From Christensenella sp. UBA4636 (GTDB lineage: Bacteria > Bacillota > Clostridia > Christensenellales > Borkfalkiaceae): a stretch of DNA of 64,000 nt. Both the position numbers and the translations under genes were made by a program. Every line of letters begins with the position of its first letter. Within the stretch, counting starts at the first letter, position 1. Of the stretch, positions 15,943 through 24,161 are shown piece after piece. The DNA is taken from the NCBI GenBank assembly GCA_002405915.1, contig DHMS01000031.1:1-64000 (forward strand), given 5' to 3'. Under the pieces are notes generated by a model. The model worked only from the letters and a program-made list of their open reading frames with translations, ran no database searches and was not told the DNA's origin.

Positions 15943-16569
15943 ATGCCAAGCGTTAAATTATATAATATGAAAGGTCAGGCAAGCGGCACTATCGAGCTTA
16001 ACGATCAGCTCTTTAACGTCGAATACAACGAACCGCTCATTCATCAGGCGGTAGTTACGAGACTTGCCAACGAAAGACAAGGTACGAAAAGCACCTTGAC
16101 GAGAACGGAAGTAAGAGGCGGCGGCAGAAAGCCTTACCGTCAGAAAGGCACGGGTAACGCGCGTCAGGGTTCCACGAGAGCTCCTCAGTGGATTAAAGGC
16201 GGCGTAGTATTCGCTCCGAAGTCGAGAGATTTCTCCAAGAAGATGAACGTAACCGCAAAGAGAACCGCGCTTTTCTCGGCTCTTTCCAAAAAACTTGCGG
16301 ATAACGAATTTATTGTTATCGACGAAGTAGCGGTAGCGGAAGGCAAAACCAAAGAAATGGTAGCTTTCATCGACGCGTTCAAGTTTGAAAAAACCGTTCT
16401 TATCGTTATGTGCAACAACGACGACAAGGTTATAAGAGCCGCAAGAAACATCGGCGCGCTCACGACTATCCCCGTCGAACAGCTTAACACTTACGACGTC
16501 GTGAAGAACGCTGTCATCGTTCTCGCGAAGGGTTCCGTTGAAAAATTGCAGGAGGTCTACGGAGAATAA
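15943..16569 (+). CDS. rplD: Ribosomal protein L4
   Basis: 208 residues. The basic loop KSTLTRTEVRGGGRKPYRQK reaches into the exit tunnel in known structures. In some bacteria L4 also represses its own operon through the S10 leader; here a leader terminator exists upstream, but whether L4 acts on it is not shown. Its last base is shared with the start of rplW (TAATG). Confidence 0.98.
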   Translation: MPSVKLYNMKGQASGTIELNDQLFNVEYNEPLIHQAVVTRLANERQGTKSTLTRTEVRGGGRKPYRQKGTGNARQGSTRAPQWIKGGVVFAPKSRDFSKKMNVTAKRTALFSALSKKLADNEFIVIDEVAVAEGKTKEMVAFIDAFKFEKTVLIVMCNNDDKVIRAARNIGALTTIPVEQLNTYDVVKNAVIVLAKGSVEKLQEVYGE

Positions 16570-16859
16570 TGGAAGCAAGAGATATTATTATAAGACCCGT
16601 CCTTACCGAAAAGAGCTATGACGGTATCGAAAGCAAAAAGTACGTTTTCGTCGTAGCTAAAAACGCTACCAAGACCGCCGTCAGAATGGCTGTCGAAGAG
16701 CTTTTCGGCGTTAAGGTCGCAAAAGTAAACACCGTGAACTGCCACGGCAAGCTCAAGAGAATGGGCCGCAACGAAGGTTACACCTCCGATTACAAAAAGG
16801 CTATCGTTCAACTCACCAAGGACAGCAAGGACATCGAGTTCTTCAAGTCGCTTGCTTAA
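16569..16859 (+). CDS. rplW: Ribosomal protein L23
   Basis: 96 residues, starting MEARDIIIRPVLTEKSYDG. It lies at the tunnel exit and is the docking site for trigger factor and the signal recognition particle. Coupled to rplD by a one-base overlap. The basic loop after residue 60 (CHGKLKRMGRNEGYTSDYKK) is the part that lines the tunnel. Confidence 0.98.
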   Translation: MEARDIIIRPVLTEKSYDGIESKKYVFVVAKNATKTAVRMAVEELFGVKVAKVNTVNCHGKLKRMGRNEGYTSDYKKAIVQLTKDSKDIEFFKSLA

Positions 16860-16875
16860 TAGGGAGGATTAAACA

Positions 16876-17703
16876 ATGGGTATTAAAAGATATAAACCTA
16901 CGTCTTCCGCTCGTCGTTTCATGTCCGTTTCGACTTACGAGGAAATCACGACCGTAAAACCGGAAAGATCGCTCCTCGAAGACCAACGCAAGAGCGGCGG
17001 CAGAAACGCGCAGGGTAAGATAACCGTTCGTCACATCGGCGGCGGCAACAGAAGAAAATATCGTATCATCGACTTTAAAAGAAATAAAGACGGTATCGAA
17101 GCGGTTGTTAAGAGTATCGAATACGATCCGAACAGATCCGCTAACATCGCCCTCCTCGCTTATGCGGACGGCGAAAAGAGATACATTCTCGCTCCTTACG
17201 GCGTTAAAGTAGGCGATAAGCTTTATAGCGGCGCGGACGCGGACATTAAAGCCGGCAACGCGCTTCCCTTGGACGCTATCCCCGTAGGTACGATGGTACA
17301 CAACATCGAACTCCAACCCGGCAAAGGCGGACAGCTCGCGAGAGCCGCGGGTATGGCTGCTCAGCTTATGGCTAAAGAGGGCAAGATGGCGACGCTCAAA
17401 ATGCCCAGCGGCGAAATGAGATACATCCCCGTAAACTGCAAGGCGACCATAGGGCAGGTCGGTAACCTCGACCACGAAATCGTCAGAGTCGGTAAAGCCG
17501 GTAAAACGAGACATATGGGTACCCGCCCGACCGTCAGAGGTTCCGTTATGAACCCGTGCGACCACCCGCACGGCGGCGGCGAAGGTAAGTCCCCCGTCGG
17601 CAGACCCGGTCCGCAGACTCCTTGGGGTAAGCCCGCTCTCGGTTACAAGACCAGAAAGAAGAAGAATAAAACCAACAAGTTTATTCTTAAACGCGTTAAT
17701 TAA
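16876..17703 (+). CDS. rplB: Ribosomal protein L2
   Basis: 275 residues, normal length. The conserved C-terminal stretch with HPHGGGEGKSP contains the histidine important for peptidyl transferase function. The protein joins the two subunits by binding helix 66 of 23S rRNA. GGGAGG site 7 bases before ATG. Confidence 0.98.
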   Translation: MGIKRYKPTSSARRFMSVSTYEEITTVKPERSLLEDQRKSGGRNAQGKITVRHIGGGNRRKYRIIDFKRNKDGIEAVVKSIEYDPNRSANIALLAYADGEKRYILAPYGVKVGDKLYSGADADIKAGNALPLDAIPVGTMVHNIELQPGKGGQLARAAGMAAQLMAKEGKMATLKMPSGEMRYIPVNCKATIGQVGNLDHEIVRVGKAGKTRHMGTRPTVRGSVMNPCDHPHGGGEGKSPVGRPGPQTPWGKPALGYKTRKKKNKTNKFILKRVN

Positions 17704-17714
17704 GGAGACCCGTT

Positions 17715-17993
17715 ATGAGTAGAAGCATTAAAAAAGGACCTTACGTTCAGGCTAAACTTCTTCAAAGAGTTGAAAAAATGAATGCCGAGAACAAAAAGGC
17801 TGTGTTAAAAACCTGGTCGAGATCGTCCACGATATTCCCGCAGATGGTCGGACACACGATTGCCGTTTACGACGGAAGAAAACACGTTCCCGTATACGTT
17901 ACCGAAGATATGGTCGGCTGCAAGCTCGGCGAATTCGCTCCCACGAGAACGTTTAAAGGTCACGCCGGCGCAAAGACTACGGGCGCGAAGTAA
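17715..17993 (+). CDS. rpsS: Ribosomal protein S19
   Basis: 92 residues, starting MSRSIKKGPYVQAKLL. It is part of the small-subunit head and touches the A-site tRNA region and S13. AAGGAG site. Standard position between L2 and L22. Confidence 0.98.
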   Translation: MSRSIKKGPYVQAKLLQRVEKMNAENKKAVLKTWSRSSTIFPQMVGHTIAVYDGRKHVPVYVTEDMVGCKLGEFAPTRTFKGHAGAKTTGAK

Positions 17994-18004
17994 GGAGACA
18001 CGAA

Positions 18005-18394
18005 ATGGCTAAAAATACTAAATTAAAAGCTGCAAGAATCGCTGAAAACAAAGACAGAAGACCGAGAGCTTGCGCTAAATACGTCAGAATTTCCCCCTTT
18101 AAGGTCAGAGTAGTTCTCGACCTTGTAAGAGGCAAATCGGTTAACGAAGCCGTCGCTATTTTGGAAAACACTTCCAAAGCAGGCGCGGAACCCATCAAGA
18201 AAGTTGTTCTTTCCGCCGCCGCCAACGCCGAACACAACCTCGGCATGAACGTTGCGGACCTCAAGATTGCGGAATGCTATGCCGATATGGGACCCACCCT
18301 TAAGAGAATGCAGCCTATGGCTCACGGCAGAGGATTCAGAATCTTAAAGCGCACCAGTCACATCACCGTCGTTTTAGACGCGATGGCTAAGTAA
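18005..18394 (+). CDS. rplV: Ribosomal protein L22
   Basis: 129 residues, with a short basic N-terminal extension before the usual ACAKYVRISPFKVRVVLDLV. The hairpin containing MQPMAHGRGFRILKRTSHI lines the exit tunnel and is where macrolide-resistance mutations occur in other species. Confidence 0.98.
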   Translation: MAKNTKLKAARIAENKDRRPRACAKYVRISPFKVRVVLDLVRGKSVNEAVAILENTSKAGAEPIKKVVLSAAANAEHNLGMNVADLKIAECYADMGPTLKRMQPMAHGRGFRILKRTSHITVVLDAMAK

Positions 18395-18407
18395 TCGGGA
18401 GGACACT

Positions 18408-19067
18408 ATGGGACAGAAAGTTAATCCGCACGGACTCAGAGTCGGCGTTATCAAAAGCTGGGACACTCAGTGGTACGCCGATAAAAAGCAGTTTTCCGCT
18501 TTCTTGAAGGAAGACTACGAAATAAGAAACTTTATCAAAGAAAAATATTACGCCGCGGCGATTTCCAAAATCGTTATCGAAAGAGCCGCTTCGAGAATTT
18601 CCGTCACCATCTACACCGCTCGCCCGGGCGTGCTTATCGGTAAAGCCGGCAGCGAAATAGAAGTGATGAAAGCAAGCCTTAGTAAGCTCACGAAAGGCAA
18701 ACAAATCGGCGTAAATATCATCGAAGTCAAAAAACCCGATTGCGACGCTCAGCTTATCGCGGAATCCATCGCTTCGCAGCTCGAAAAACGCGCTTCTTTC
18801 CGCAGATGCATGAAACAAGCTATTTCGAGAGCAATGCGTATGGGCGTTAAGGGCGTCAAGGCTATGGTAAGCGGCAGATTGGACGGCGCGGAAATAGCCA
18901 GAAGCGAACAATACCACGAAGGTTCCATTCCTCTTCAGACTTTGAGAGCCGACATCGATTACGGTTTTGCGGAAGCAAAGACCACTTTCGGTATCATCGG
19001 TATCAAGGTTTGGGTTTACAAAGGAGAAGTCCTCGGCGGTATGAAGAAAGAAGGAGGCGAAGCCTAA
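18408..19067 (+). CDS. rpsC: Ribosomal protein S3
   Basis: 219 residues with an N-terminal KH domain (GVLIGKAGSEIEVMKASL) and the C-terminal domain that helps form the mRNA entry channel. It starts MGQKVNPHGLRVGVIKSWD. GGGAGG site. Confidence 0.98.
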   Translation: MGQKVNPHGLRVGVIKSWDTQWYADKKQFSAFLKEDYEIRNFIKEKYYAAAISKIVIERAASRISVTIYTARPGVLIGKAGSEIEVMKASLSKLTKGKQIGVNIIEVKKPDCDAQLIAESIASQLEKRASFRRCMKQAISRAMRMGVKGVKAMVSGRLDGAEIARSEQYHEGSIPLQTLRADIDYGFAEAKTTFGIIGIKVWVYKGEVLGGMKKEGGEA

Positions 19068-19068
19068 T

Positions 19069-19503
19069 ATGTTGATGCCTAAAAGAGTTAAAAGAAGAAG
19101 AGTCCATCGCGGACGCATGACCGGCAAATGCAACAAAGGTAACGTAATAGCTTACGGCGATTACGCTCTCGTTGCCGAGTCTCCCGCTTGGATAACTTCT
19201 AACCAGATAGAAGCCGCTCGTATCGCTATGACGAGATTCATCAAGCGTGGCGGTAAGGTTTGGATAGATATATTCCCCCACAAACCTGTAACCAAAAAGC
19301 CGGCTGAAACCCGTATGGGTAGCGGTAAAGGTTCGGTTGAGTACTGGGTTGCCGTGGTTAAACCCGGCAGAGTTATGTTCGAAATGGGCGGCGTAGACGA
19401 AGCCGTAGCGAGAGAAGCTCTCCGCCTTGCCGGACACAAACTTCCCTGCAAATGCAAATTCGTTAAGAAAGAAACCAATATCGAAGAAGGCGGTGAGGGC
19501 TGA
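19069..19503 (+). CDS. rplP: Ribosomal protein L16
   Basis: 144 residues, starting MLMPKRVKRRRVHRGRM. It binds near the A-site tRNA and organises the 23S core. It begins one base after the rpsC stop and overlaps rpmC by a base at its own end, so translation of rpsC-rplP-rpmC is coupled. Confidence 0.98.
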   Translation: MLMPKRVKRRRVHRGRMTGKCNKGNVIAYGDYALVAESPAWITSNQIEAARIAMTRFIKRGGKVWIDIFPHKPVTKKPAETRMGSGKGSVEYWVAVVKPGRVMFEMGGVDEAVAREALRLAGHKLPCKCKFVKKETNIEEGGEG

Positions 19504-19700
19504 TGAAGGCAAAATTGATTCATGAAATGACCGACGCAGAGCTTAACGCAAAGCTCGCCGAGCTTAAAGACGAATTGTTTAAGCTCCGTTTCCGTCACGC
19601 AACCGGACAGCTCGAAAATCCCAACGTTTTGAACACGTTAAAAAAGGATATTGCAAGAGTTAAAACGGTTATCCGTGAAAGGGAAATCAAAAAGGCTTAA
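19503..19700 (+). CDS. rpmC: Ribosomal protein L29
   Basis: 65 residues, a two-helix protein next to the tunnel exit. Contains the conserved LAELKDELFKLRFRHATGQL. The start lies at the rplP stop (TGATG). Confidence 0.97.
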   Translation: MKAKLIHEMTDAELNAKLAELKDELFKLRFRHATGQLENPNVLNTLKKDIARVKTVIREREIKKA

Positions 19701-19711
19701 GGAGGTATGCA

Positions 19712-19963
19712 ATGAGAAATTTACGTAAAGAAAGAGTAGGACTCGTATCCTCCGATAAGATGGACAAGACGGTTGTAGTCGTCGTTGAAGAAAAGGCGAA
19801 ACACCCCCTCTACAAAAAGACCATTACGACCAGCAAAAAATTCAAAGCGCACGACGAAAACAACGAGTGCGGCGTAGGCGACAAAGTCAGAATAGTCGAA
19901 ACGAGAAAACTCAGCAAAGACAAAAACTGGAGAGTTGCCGAAATCATCGAAAAGGCTAAGTAA
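19712..19963 (+). CDS. rpsQ: Ribosomal protein S17
   Basis: 83 residues, OB fold. VSSDKMDKTVVVVVEE and HDENNECGVGDKVRI are the family signatures. It is a primary 16S rRNA-binding protein in the body of the small subunit. AAGGAGG site. Confidence 0.98.
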   Translation: MRNLRKERVGLVSSDKMDKTVVVVVEEKAKHPLYKKTITTSKKFKAHDENNECGVGDKVRIVETRKLSKDKNWRVAEIIEKAK

Positions 19964-19974
19964 GGAGAAGTATC

Positions 19975-20343
19975 ATGGTACAACCACAGACAAGATTAAA
20001 AGCTGCAGATAACTCCGGCGCAAAAGAGATTATGTGCATAAAAGTTCTTGGCGGTTCGTTCAGAAAAACCGGTAACATCGGCGACGTAATCGTCGCTTCC
20101 GTTAAAACGGCTACCCCGGGCGGCGCGGTCAAGAAAGGTGAAGTTGTCAAGGCTGTTATCGTGAGAACCACCAGCGGCTTGAGAAGAGCCGACGGCACTC
20201 ACATCAGATTCGACGACAACGCTGCCGTTATAATCGACAGCCAAAAGCAGCCCAGAGGTACTCGTATCTTCGGGCCGGTAGCAAGAGAGCTCAGAGAGAA
20301 GGATTACATGAGAATCATTTCTCTCGCTCCGGAAGTTCTGTAA
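19975..20343 (+). CDS. rplN: Ribosomal protein L14
   Basis: 122 residues, full length, starting MVQPQTRLKAADNSGAKEIM. It forms part of the intersubunit bridge and is the docking site of the silencing factor RsfS. First gene of the classic spc order L14-L24-L5. Confidence 0.98.
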   Translation: MVQPQTRLKAADNSGAKEIMCIKVLGGSFRKTGNIGDVIVASVKTATPGGAVKKGEVVKAVIVRTTSGLRRADGTHIRFDDNAAVIIDSQKQPRGTRIFGPVARELREKDYMRIISLAPEVL

Positions 20344-20355
20344 GGAGATATCGAC

Positions 20356-20802
20356 ATGAAAGTTAAAAAGAACGATACCGTATTAGTAATGACGGGTAAA
20401 GACGCCGGTAAGACCGGTAAAGTGCTTTCTGCCTTCCCTACGGAAAACAGAATTAAAGTAGACGGCGTTAATATTCAGAAACGCCACAAAAAAGCTCGTT
20501 CCGCGCAAGAAGCGGGCGGCATAGTCGAACAGGTAGGCGCAATCGACGCGTCCAACGTATACGTCGTTTGCCCCAACTGCGGTAAGCCCACGAGAGTAGG
20601 TTACGCCGTAATCGACGGCAAAAAGATGAGAGTTTGCAAGCAGGAAGGCTGCGGCAAAGTTCTCGACGCAAAGAAGGAAGTAAAAGCTGCCGCGGCAAAG
20701 GCTAAAAAGACTACCAAAGCGAAAGCTACGGAAGAAAAGCCCGCTAAAGAAGCCAAAGCTAAAAAGACGACTTCCAAAAAGAAAGCGACTGACGCTGAAT
20801 AA
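20356..20802 (+). CDS. rplX: Ribosomal protein L24 with zinc ribbon and long basic tail
   Basis: 148 residues against about 100-110 in most bacteria. The KOW domain (about 1-60: DTVLVMTGKDAGKTGKVL, NIQKRHKKA) is followed by a four-cysteine zinc-ribbon-like segment (VCPNCGKP and CKQEGCGK) and then a tail of roughly 40 residues made almost only of Lys, Ala, Thr and Glu. The tail is probably disordered and could bind rRNA; it is a lineage-specific addition. An early assembly protein of the large subunit. Confidence 0.95.
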   Translation: MKVKKNDTVLVMTGKDAGKTGKVLSAFPTENRIKVDGVNIQKRHKKARSAQEAGGIVEQVGAIDASNVYVVCPNCGKPTRVGYAVIDGKKMRVCKQEGCGKVLDAKKEVKAAAAKAKKTTKAKATEEKPAKEAKAKKTTSKKKATDAE

Positions 20803-20816
20803 TCAAGGAGACCGAT

Positions 20817-21407
20817 ATGGCAAAAAAGACTCAGGTTGCTAAAGAAGCTGCAACCGATTCCAAGTACACCAGCCGAGTAAGAGAACGCTACTTAAAAGAA
20901 GTAGTACCTTATCTTATGAAGCGTTTCAACTACAAGAACGTCAACCAGGTTCCCAAGCTCGTTAAGATAACCATTAACGGCGGTTTGGGCGACGTTAAAG
21001 ATAACGCAAAAAGCGTTCAGCAGGTTCGCCAGGAGCTTGCGCTCATCGCAGGTCAGAGACCGGTGCTTACCACCGCTAAAAAGTCCGTCGCTAACTTCAA
21101 AGTAAGAGCCGGAATGCAGGTAGGCGTTAAAGTCACGCTCCGCAACGACAGAATGTACGACTTCTTCGATAAGCTCGTTTCCGTAGCTTTGCCGAGAGTA
21201 AGGGACTTCAAGGGCGTTCCGTCCAAGTCCTTCGACGGCAGAGGCAACTACGCTATGGGCGTAAAAGAACAACTTATCTTCCCGGAAATTCAGTATGACC
21301 AGGTAGAAAAGATAAGAGGCTTCGACATCTGCTTCGTTACCACCGCTAACACGGACGAAGAGGCGAGAGAACTTTTAGCTGCTCTCGGCATGCCCTTCAA
21401 GGCTTAA
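20817..21407 (+). CDS. rplE: Ribosomal protein L5
   Basis: 196 residues, about 15 longer at the N-terminus than the usual form (AKKTQVAKEAATDSKYTSRV precedes the standard RYLKEVVPYLMKRFNYKN). It binds 5S rRNA and contacts the P-site tRNA. The start is fixed by a CAAGGAG site just upstream. Confidence 0.97.
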   Translation: MAKKTQVAKEAATDSKYTSRVRERYLKEVVPYLMKRFNYKNVNQVPKLVKITINGGLGDVKDNAKSVQQVRQELALIAGQRPVLTTAKKSVANFKVRAGMQVGVKVTLRNDRMYDFFDKLVSVALPRVRDFKGVPSKSFDGRGNYAMGVKEQLIFPEIQYDQVEKIRGFDICFVTTANTDEEARELLAALGMPFKA

Positions 21408-21421
21408 AAGGAGATTGACTT

Positions 21422-21607
21422 ATGGCTAAAAAATCAATGATTAACAAACAGCAGAGAACGCCTAAGTTCTCTACGAGAGCTTATACGAGATGCAGCATTT
21501 GCGGTCGTCCGCATGCAGTTATCCGTAAGTACGGTATCTGCCGTATCTGCTTCAGAAATCTCGCCTACAAAGGTCAGATTCCCGGAGTTAAAAAGGCAAG
21601 TTGGTAA
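21422..21607 (+). CDS. rpsN: Ribosomal protein S14, zinc-binding type Z
   Basis: 61 residues, the short cysteine-bearing form. CSICGRPHAVIRKYGICRIC supplies the four zinc ligands. This form is typical of Firmicutes and depends on zinc; a zinc-free paralogue, if any, is not in the window. AAAGGAG site. Confidence 0.98.
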   Translation: MAKKSMINKQQRTPKFSTRAYTRCSICGRPHAVIRKYGICRICFRNLAYKGQIPGVKKASW

Positions 21608-21622
21608 AGGAGGTAGAACACA

Positions 21623-22015
21623 ATGACAGATCCTATTGCAGATATGCTTACAAGAATCAGAAACGCTTTGGTTGTAAAGCGCGAAACCGTTGATATTCCT
21701 CTTTCCAACACTAAAAAAGCCATCGCTCAGATTTTAACCGACGAAGGTTACGTTAACGGCTTCGAAGTTAAGGGCGAGGGTATCGACAGCAAAATAGTAG
21801 TTTCCTTAAAATACGGTCCTAAGGGCGAAAAAGTCATCAACGGCTTAAAGAGAATTTCCAAGCCGGGCTTGAGAATTTACGCCGGTTGCGACGAGCTTCC
21901 CAAAGTGCTTAACGGCATGGGAATCGCCATCGTATCCACCCCGAAGGGCGTTATGACCGACAGGGAAGCGAGAAAACAGCATCACGGCGGCGAAATACTC
22001 GCCTACGTTTGGTAA
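21623..22015 (+). CDS. rpsH: Ribosomal protein S8
   Basis: 130 residues, starting MTDPIADMLTRIRNALV. It binds 16S helix 21 and in enterobacteria represses the spc operon. It ends with the conserved GGEILAYVW. AAAGGAGG site. Confidence 0.98.
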   Translation: MTDPIADMLTRIRNALVVKRETVDIPLSNTKKAIAQILTDEGYVNGFEVKGEGIDSKIVVSLKYGPKGEKVINGLKRISKPGLRIYAGCDELPKVLNGMGIAIVSTPKGVMTDREARKQHHGGEILAYVW

Positions 22016-22027
22016 AAGGAGGCAGCT

Positions 22028-22567
22028 ATGTCAAGAATAGGCAGAGAACCGGTAGTTTTACCGGCGGGCGTTACTTTGGAAATCGCCGAAAACACTTTTA
22101 CCGTTAAAGGTCCGAAAGGCACGTTGACTCAGGATTACGACCCCGCAATCACCATTACGGTTGACGGAAACGTAGCTCATCTCACGAGAAACAGCGACGA
22201 AGGTCCTATCCGCGCTAAGCACGGTCTATATAGAGCGCTTCTCCACAATATGGTTGAAGGCGTAACGAAGGGCTTCGAAAAATCTCTTATCGTTAACGGC
22301 GTCGGCTGGAAGGTTAACATGCAGGGCGAAAAGCTTATCTTAAACGTAGGTTTTTCTCACCCCGTAGAATTCACGGCTATCCCGGGCGTTAAGCTTGCGG
22401 CTCCTTCCGCTACCGAAATCACCGTATCCGGTATCAACAAAACGGACGTAGGTCAGGTTGCGGCGAGCATCAGAGCTATCAGAAAACCCGAACCTTACCA
22501 CGGTTACGGAATCCGCTATAAGGACGAAGTCATCGAACGTAAGGAAGGCAAGACCGCCGGTAAGTAA
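22028..22567 (+). CDS. rplF: Ribosomal protein L6
   Basis: 179 residues, two copies of the L6 fold, with the C-terminal signature PEPYHGYGIRYKDEVIERK. Near the sarcin-ricin loop and factor-binding site. Standard position between S8 and L18. Confidence 0.98.
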   Translation: MSRIGREPVVLPAGVTLEIAENTFTVKGPKGTLTQDYDPAITITVDGNVAHLTRNSDEGPIRAKHGLYRALLHNMVEGVTKGFEKSLIVNGVGWKVNMQGEKLILNVGFSHPVEFTAIPGVKLAAPSATEITVSGINKTDVGQVAASIRAIRKPEPYHGYGIRYKDEVIERKEGKTAGK

Positions 22568-22579
22568 AGGAGTTAAAGC

Positions 22580-22948
22580 ATGATTACTAAAATCGATAAA
22601 AATCAGGACAGATTGAAAAGACACGCGAGAGTCCGTAAAAAAATAAGCGGTACCCCCGCTTGCCCCAGACTCAGCGTTTACAGAAGTCTTAACCATATCT
22701 ACGCTCAGGTAATCGACGATACGACTTCCTCCACTTTGGTTGCGGCGTCCACCTTGGAAGCGGCTATCGCTAAAAAGGTTGCGGGCAAGACCAAAAAGGA
22801 AGCGGCTAACATTGTCGGCAAGCAGATAGCGGAAAAGGCTATCGCAAAAGGTATAACCGAAGTCGTGTTCGACAGAGGCGGATATCTTTACACCGGAAGG
22901 GTTGCAGCCCTTGCGGACGGCGCAAGAGAAGCCGGACTTAAATTCTAA
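22580..22948 (+). CDS. rplR: Ribosomal protein L18
   Basis: 122 residues. 5S rRNA-binding protein; the basic N-terminus (RLKRHARVRKKISGTPACPR) and FDRGGYLYTGRVAALADGAR are the family landmarks. AAAGGAG site. Confidence 0.98.
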   Translation: MITKIDKNQDRLKRHARVRKKISGTPACPRLSVYRSLNHIYAQVIDDTTSSTLVAASTLEAAIAKKVAGKTKKEAANIVGKQIAEKAIAKGITEVVFDRGGYLYTGRVAALADGAREAGLKF

Positions 22949-22962
22949 GGGAGGACTCAAAA

Positions 22963-23481
22963 ATGGCAAGAAACGACAGACCACAGAGAAGACCTGAAGA
23001 AAAGGACGGTCTTAACAAAAAGCTTATATGCGTAAACCGTATCACCAAGGTTGTTAAAGGCGGTAAAAATTCCCGCTTCGCCGCGCTCGTAGTAGTAGGC
23101 GACGAAAACGGCAGAATCGGTTACGGCATGGGCAAATCCGTAGAAGTTCCGGAAGCTATCGAAAAGGCTTCCGCACAAGCAAGAAAGAACATGGTTTCCG
23201 TCGCTTTGGTCGGCACGACCATTCCGCACAGCGTCGTAGGTAAGTTCGGCAGAGGTTCCGTAATAATGCTCCCCGCCGAAGAAGGTACCGGCGTTATCGC
23301 GGGCGGTCCCGTCCGTGCGGTAATGGAAGCTTGCGGAATTAAGAATATCAGAACCAAATCTCACGGAACCAACAACCCCATCAACATGGTCAAGGCCGTA
23401 GTCGAGGGTCTGAAGGAACTCAGAACCGCCGAACAGGTTGCCGCGCTTCGCGGTAAAACCGTCGAAGAAATTTTGGGTTAA
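22963..23481 (+). CDS. rpsE: Ribosomal protein S5
   Basis: 172 residues. Double-stranded RNA-binding-like N-domain with VVKGGKNSRFAALVVVGDEN, then the S5 fold. It guards decoding accuracy and the mRNA entry site. GGGAGG site. Confidence 0.98.
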   Translation: MARNDRPQRRPEEKDGLNKKLICVNRITKVVKGGKNSRFAALVVVGDENGRIGYGMGKSVEVPEAIEKASAQARKNMVSVALVGTTIPHSVVGKFGRGSVIMLPAEEGTGVIAGGPVRAVMEACGIKNIRTKSHGTNNPINMVKAVVEGLKELRTAEQVAALRGKTVEEILG

Positions 23482-23493
23482 GGAGGCTTTATT

Positions 23494-23676
23494 ATGGCAG
23501 AACAGGTTAAAGTCACACTTATTAAAAGCACCATCGGTTGCTTAAAAGACCAGCAGGCTACCGTAGCTTCGCTCGGACTCACCAAGATTCATCAATCCAA
23601 GGTTTTCACCATGAACGCAGCCCTCGAAGGCAAACTTACCAAGGTCAGACACCTTGTTAAGGTTGAAAACGTTTAA
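23494..23676 (+). CDS. rpmD: Ribosomal protein L30
   Basis: 60 residues, the short bacterial L30, containing TLIKSTIGCLKDQQATVASL. Standard place between S5 and L15. AAGGAGG site. Confidence 0.97.
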   Translation: MAEQVKVTLIKSTIGCLKDQQATVASLGLTKIHQSKVFTMNAALEGKLTKVRHLVKVENV

Positions 23677-23687
23677 GAGGTAAAAAA

Positions 23688-24134
23688 ATGAGATTAGGTA
23701 ATTTACAGCCTCAGTTAGGCTCCAGAACTTCCGTTAAAAGAGTCGGAAGAGGTATCGGTTCCGGTACCGGCAAGACCTCCACTAAGGGTCATAAAGGACA
23801 GTGGGCAAGAAGCGGCGGCGGCGTTCGCCCGGGCTTTGAAGGCGGTCAGATGCCTTTGACCCGTCGTTCCCCGAAACGCGGCTTCAACAATAACTTCAGA
23901 AAAGTTTACGCCACCGTCAACGTAGGTATGCTCAACGGATTCGAAGCTAACTCCGTAATCGATTACGACGTATTGTACGGAGAAGGTCTTATCAAAGAGA
24001 CCAAAAACGCTATCGGTCTTAAGGTTTTGGGCGACGGCGAACTCAAAGTAGCTCTCACCGTTAAGGCTAAGGCTTTCTCGGCTTCCGCAAAAGAAGCTAT
24101 CGAAAAAGCCGGCGGCACCGTCGAAATCCTTTAA
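23688..24134 (+). CDS. rplO: Ribosomal protein L15
   Basis: 148 residues. The long glycine- and arginine-rich N-terminal arm (VGRGIGSGTGKTSTKGHKGQ) reaches into the large subunit core. It is the last r-protein before secY. Confidence 0.98.
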   Translation: MRLGNLQPQLGSRTSVKRVGRGIGSGTGKTSTKGHKGQWARSGGGVRPGFEGGQMPLTRRSPKRGFNNNFRKVYATVNVGMLNGFEANSVIDYDVLYGEGLIKETKNAIGLKVLGDGELKVALTVKAKAFSASAKEAIEKAGGTVEIL

Positions 24135-24161
24135 CGAGCTTCTTAAAAGCGGAGGGTGAAA

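Noticed and set aside
16843..19136. Long antisense reading frames opposite rplB and rpsC
   Set aside because: They mirror the codon pattern of conserved ribosomal genes and have no ribosome binding sites or recognisable domains.
24156..24161. GTG start for secY
   Set aside because: It overlaps the Shine-Dalgarno sequence; the ATG at 24162 is correctly spaced.
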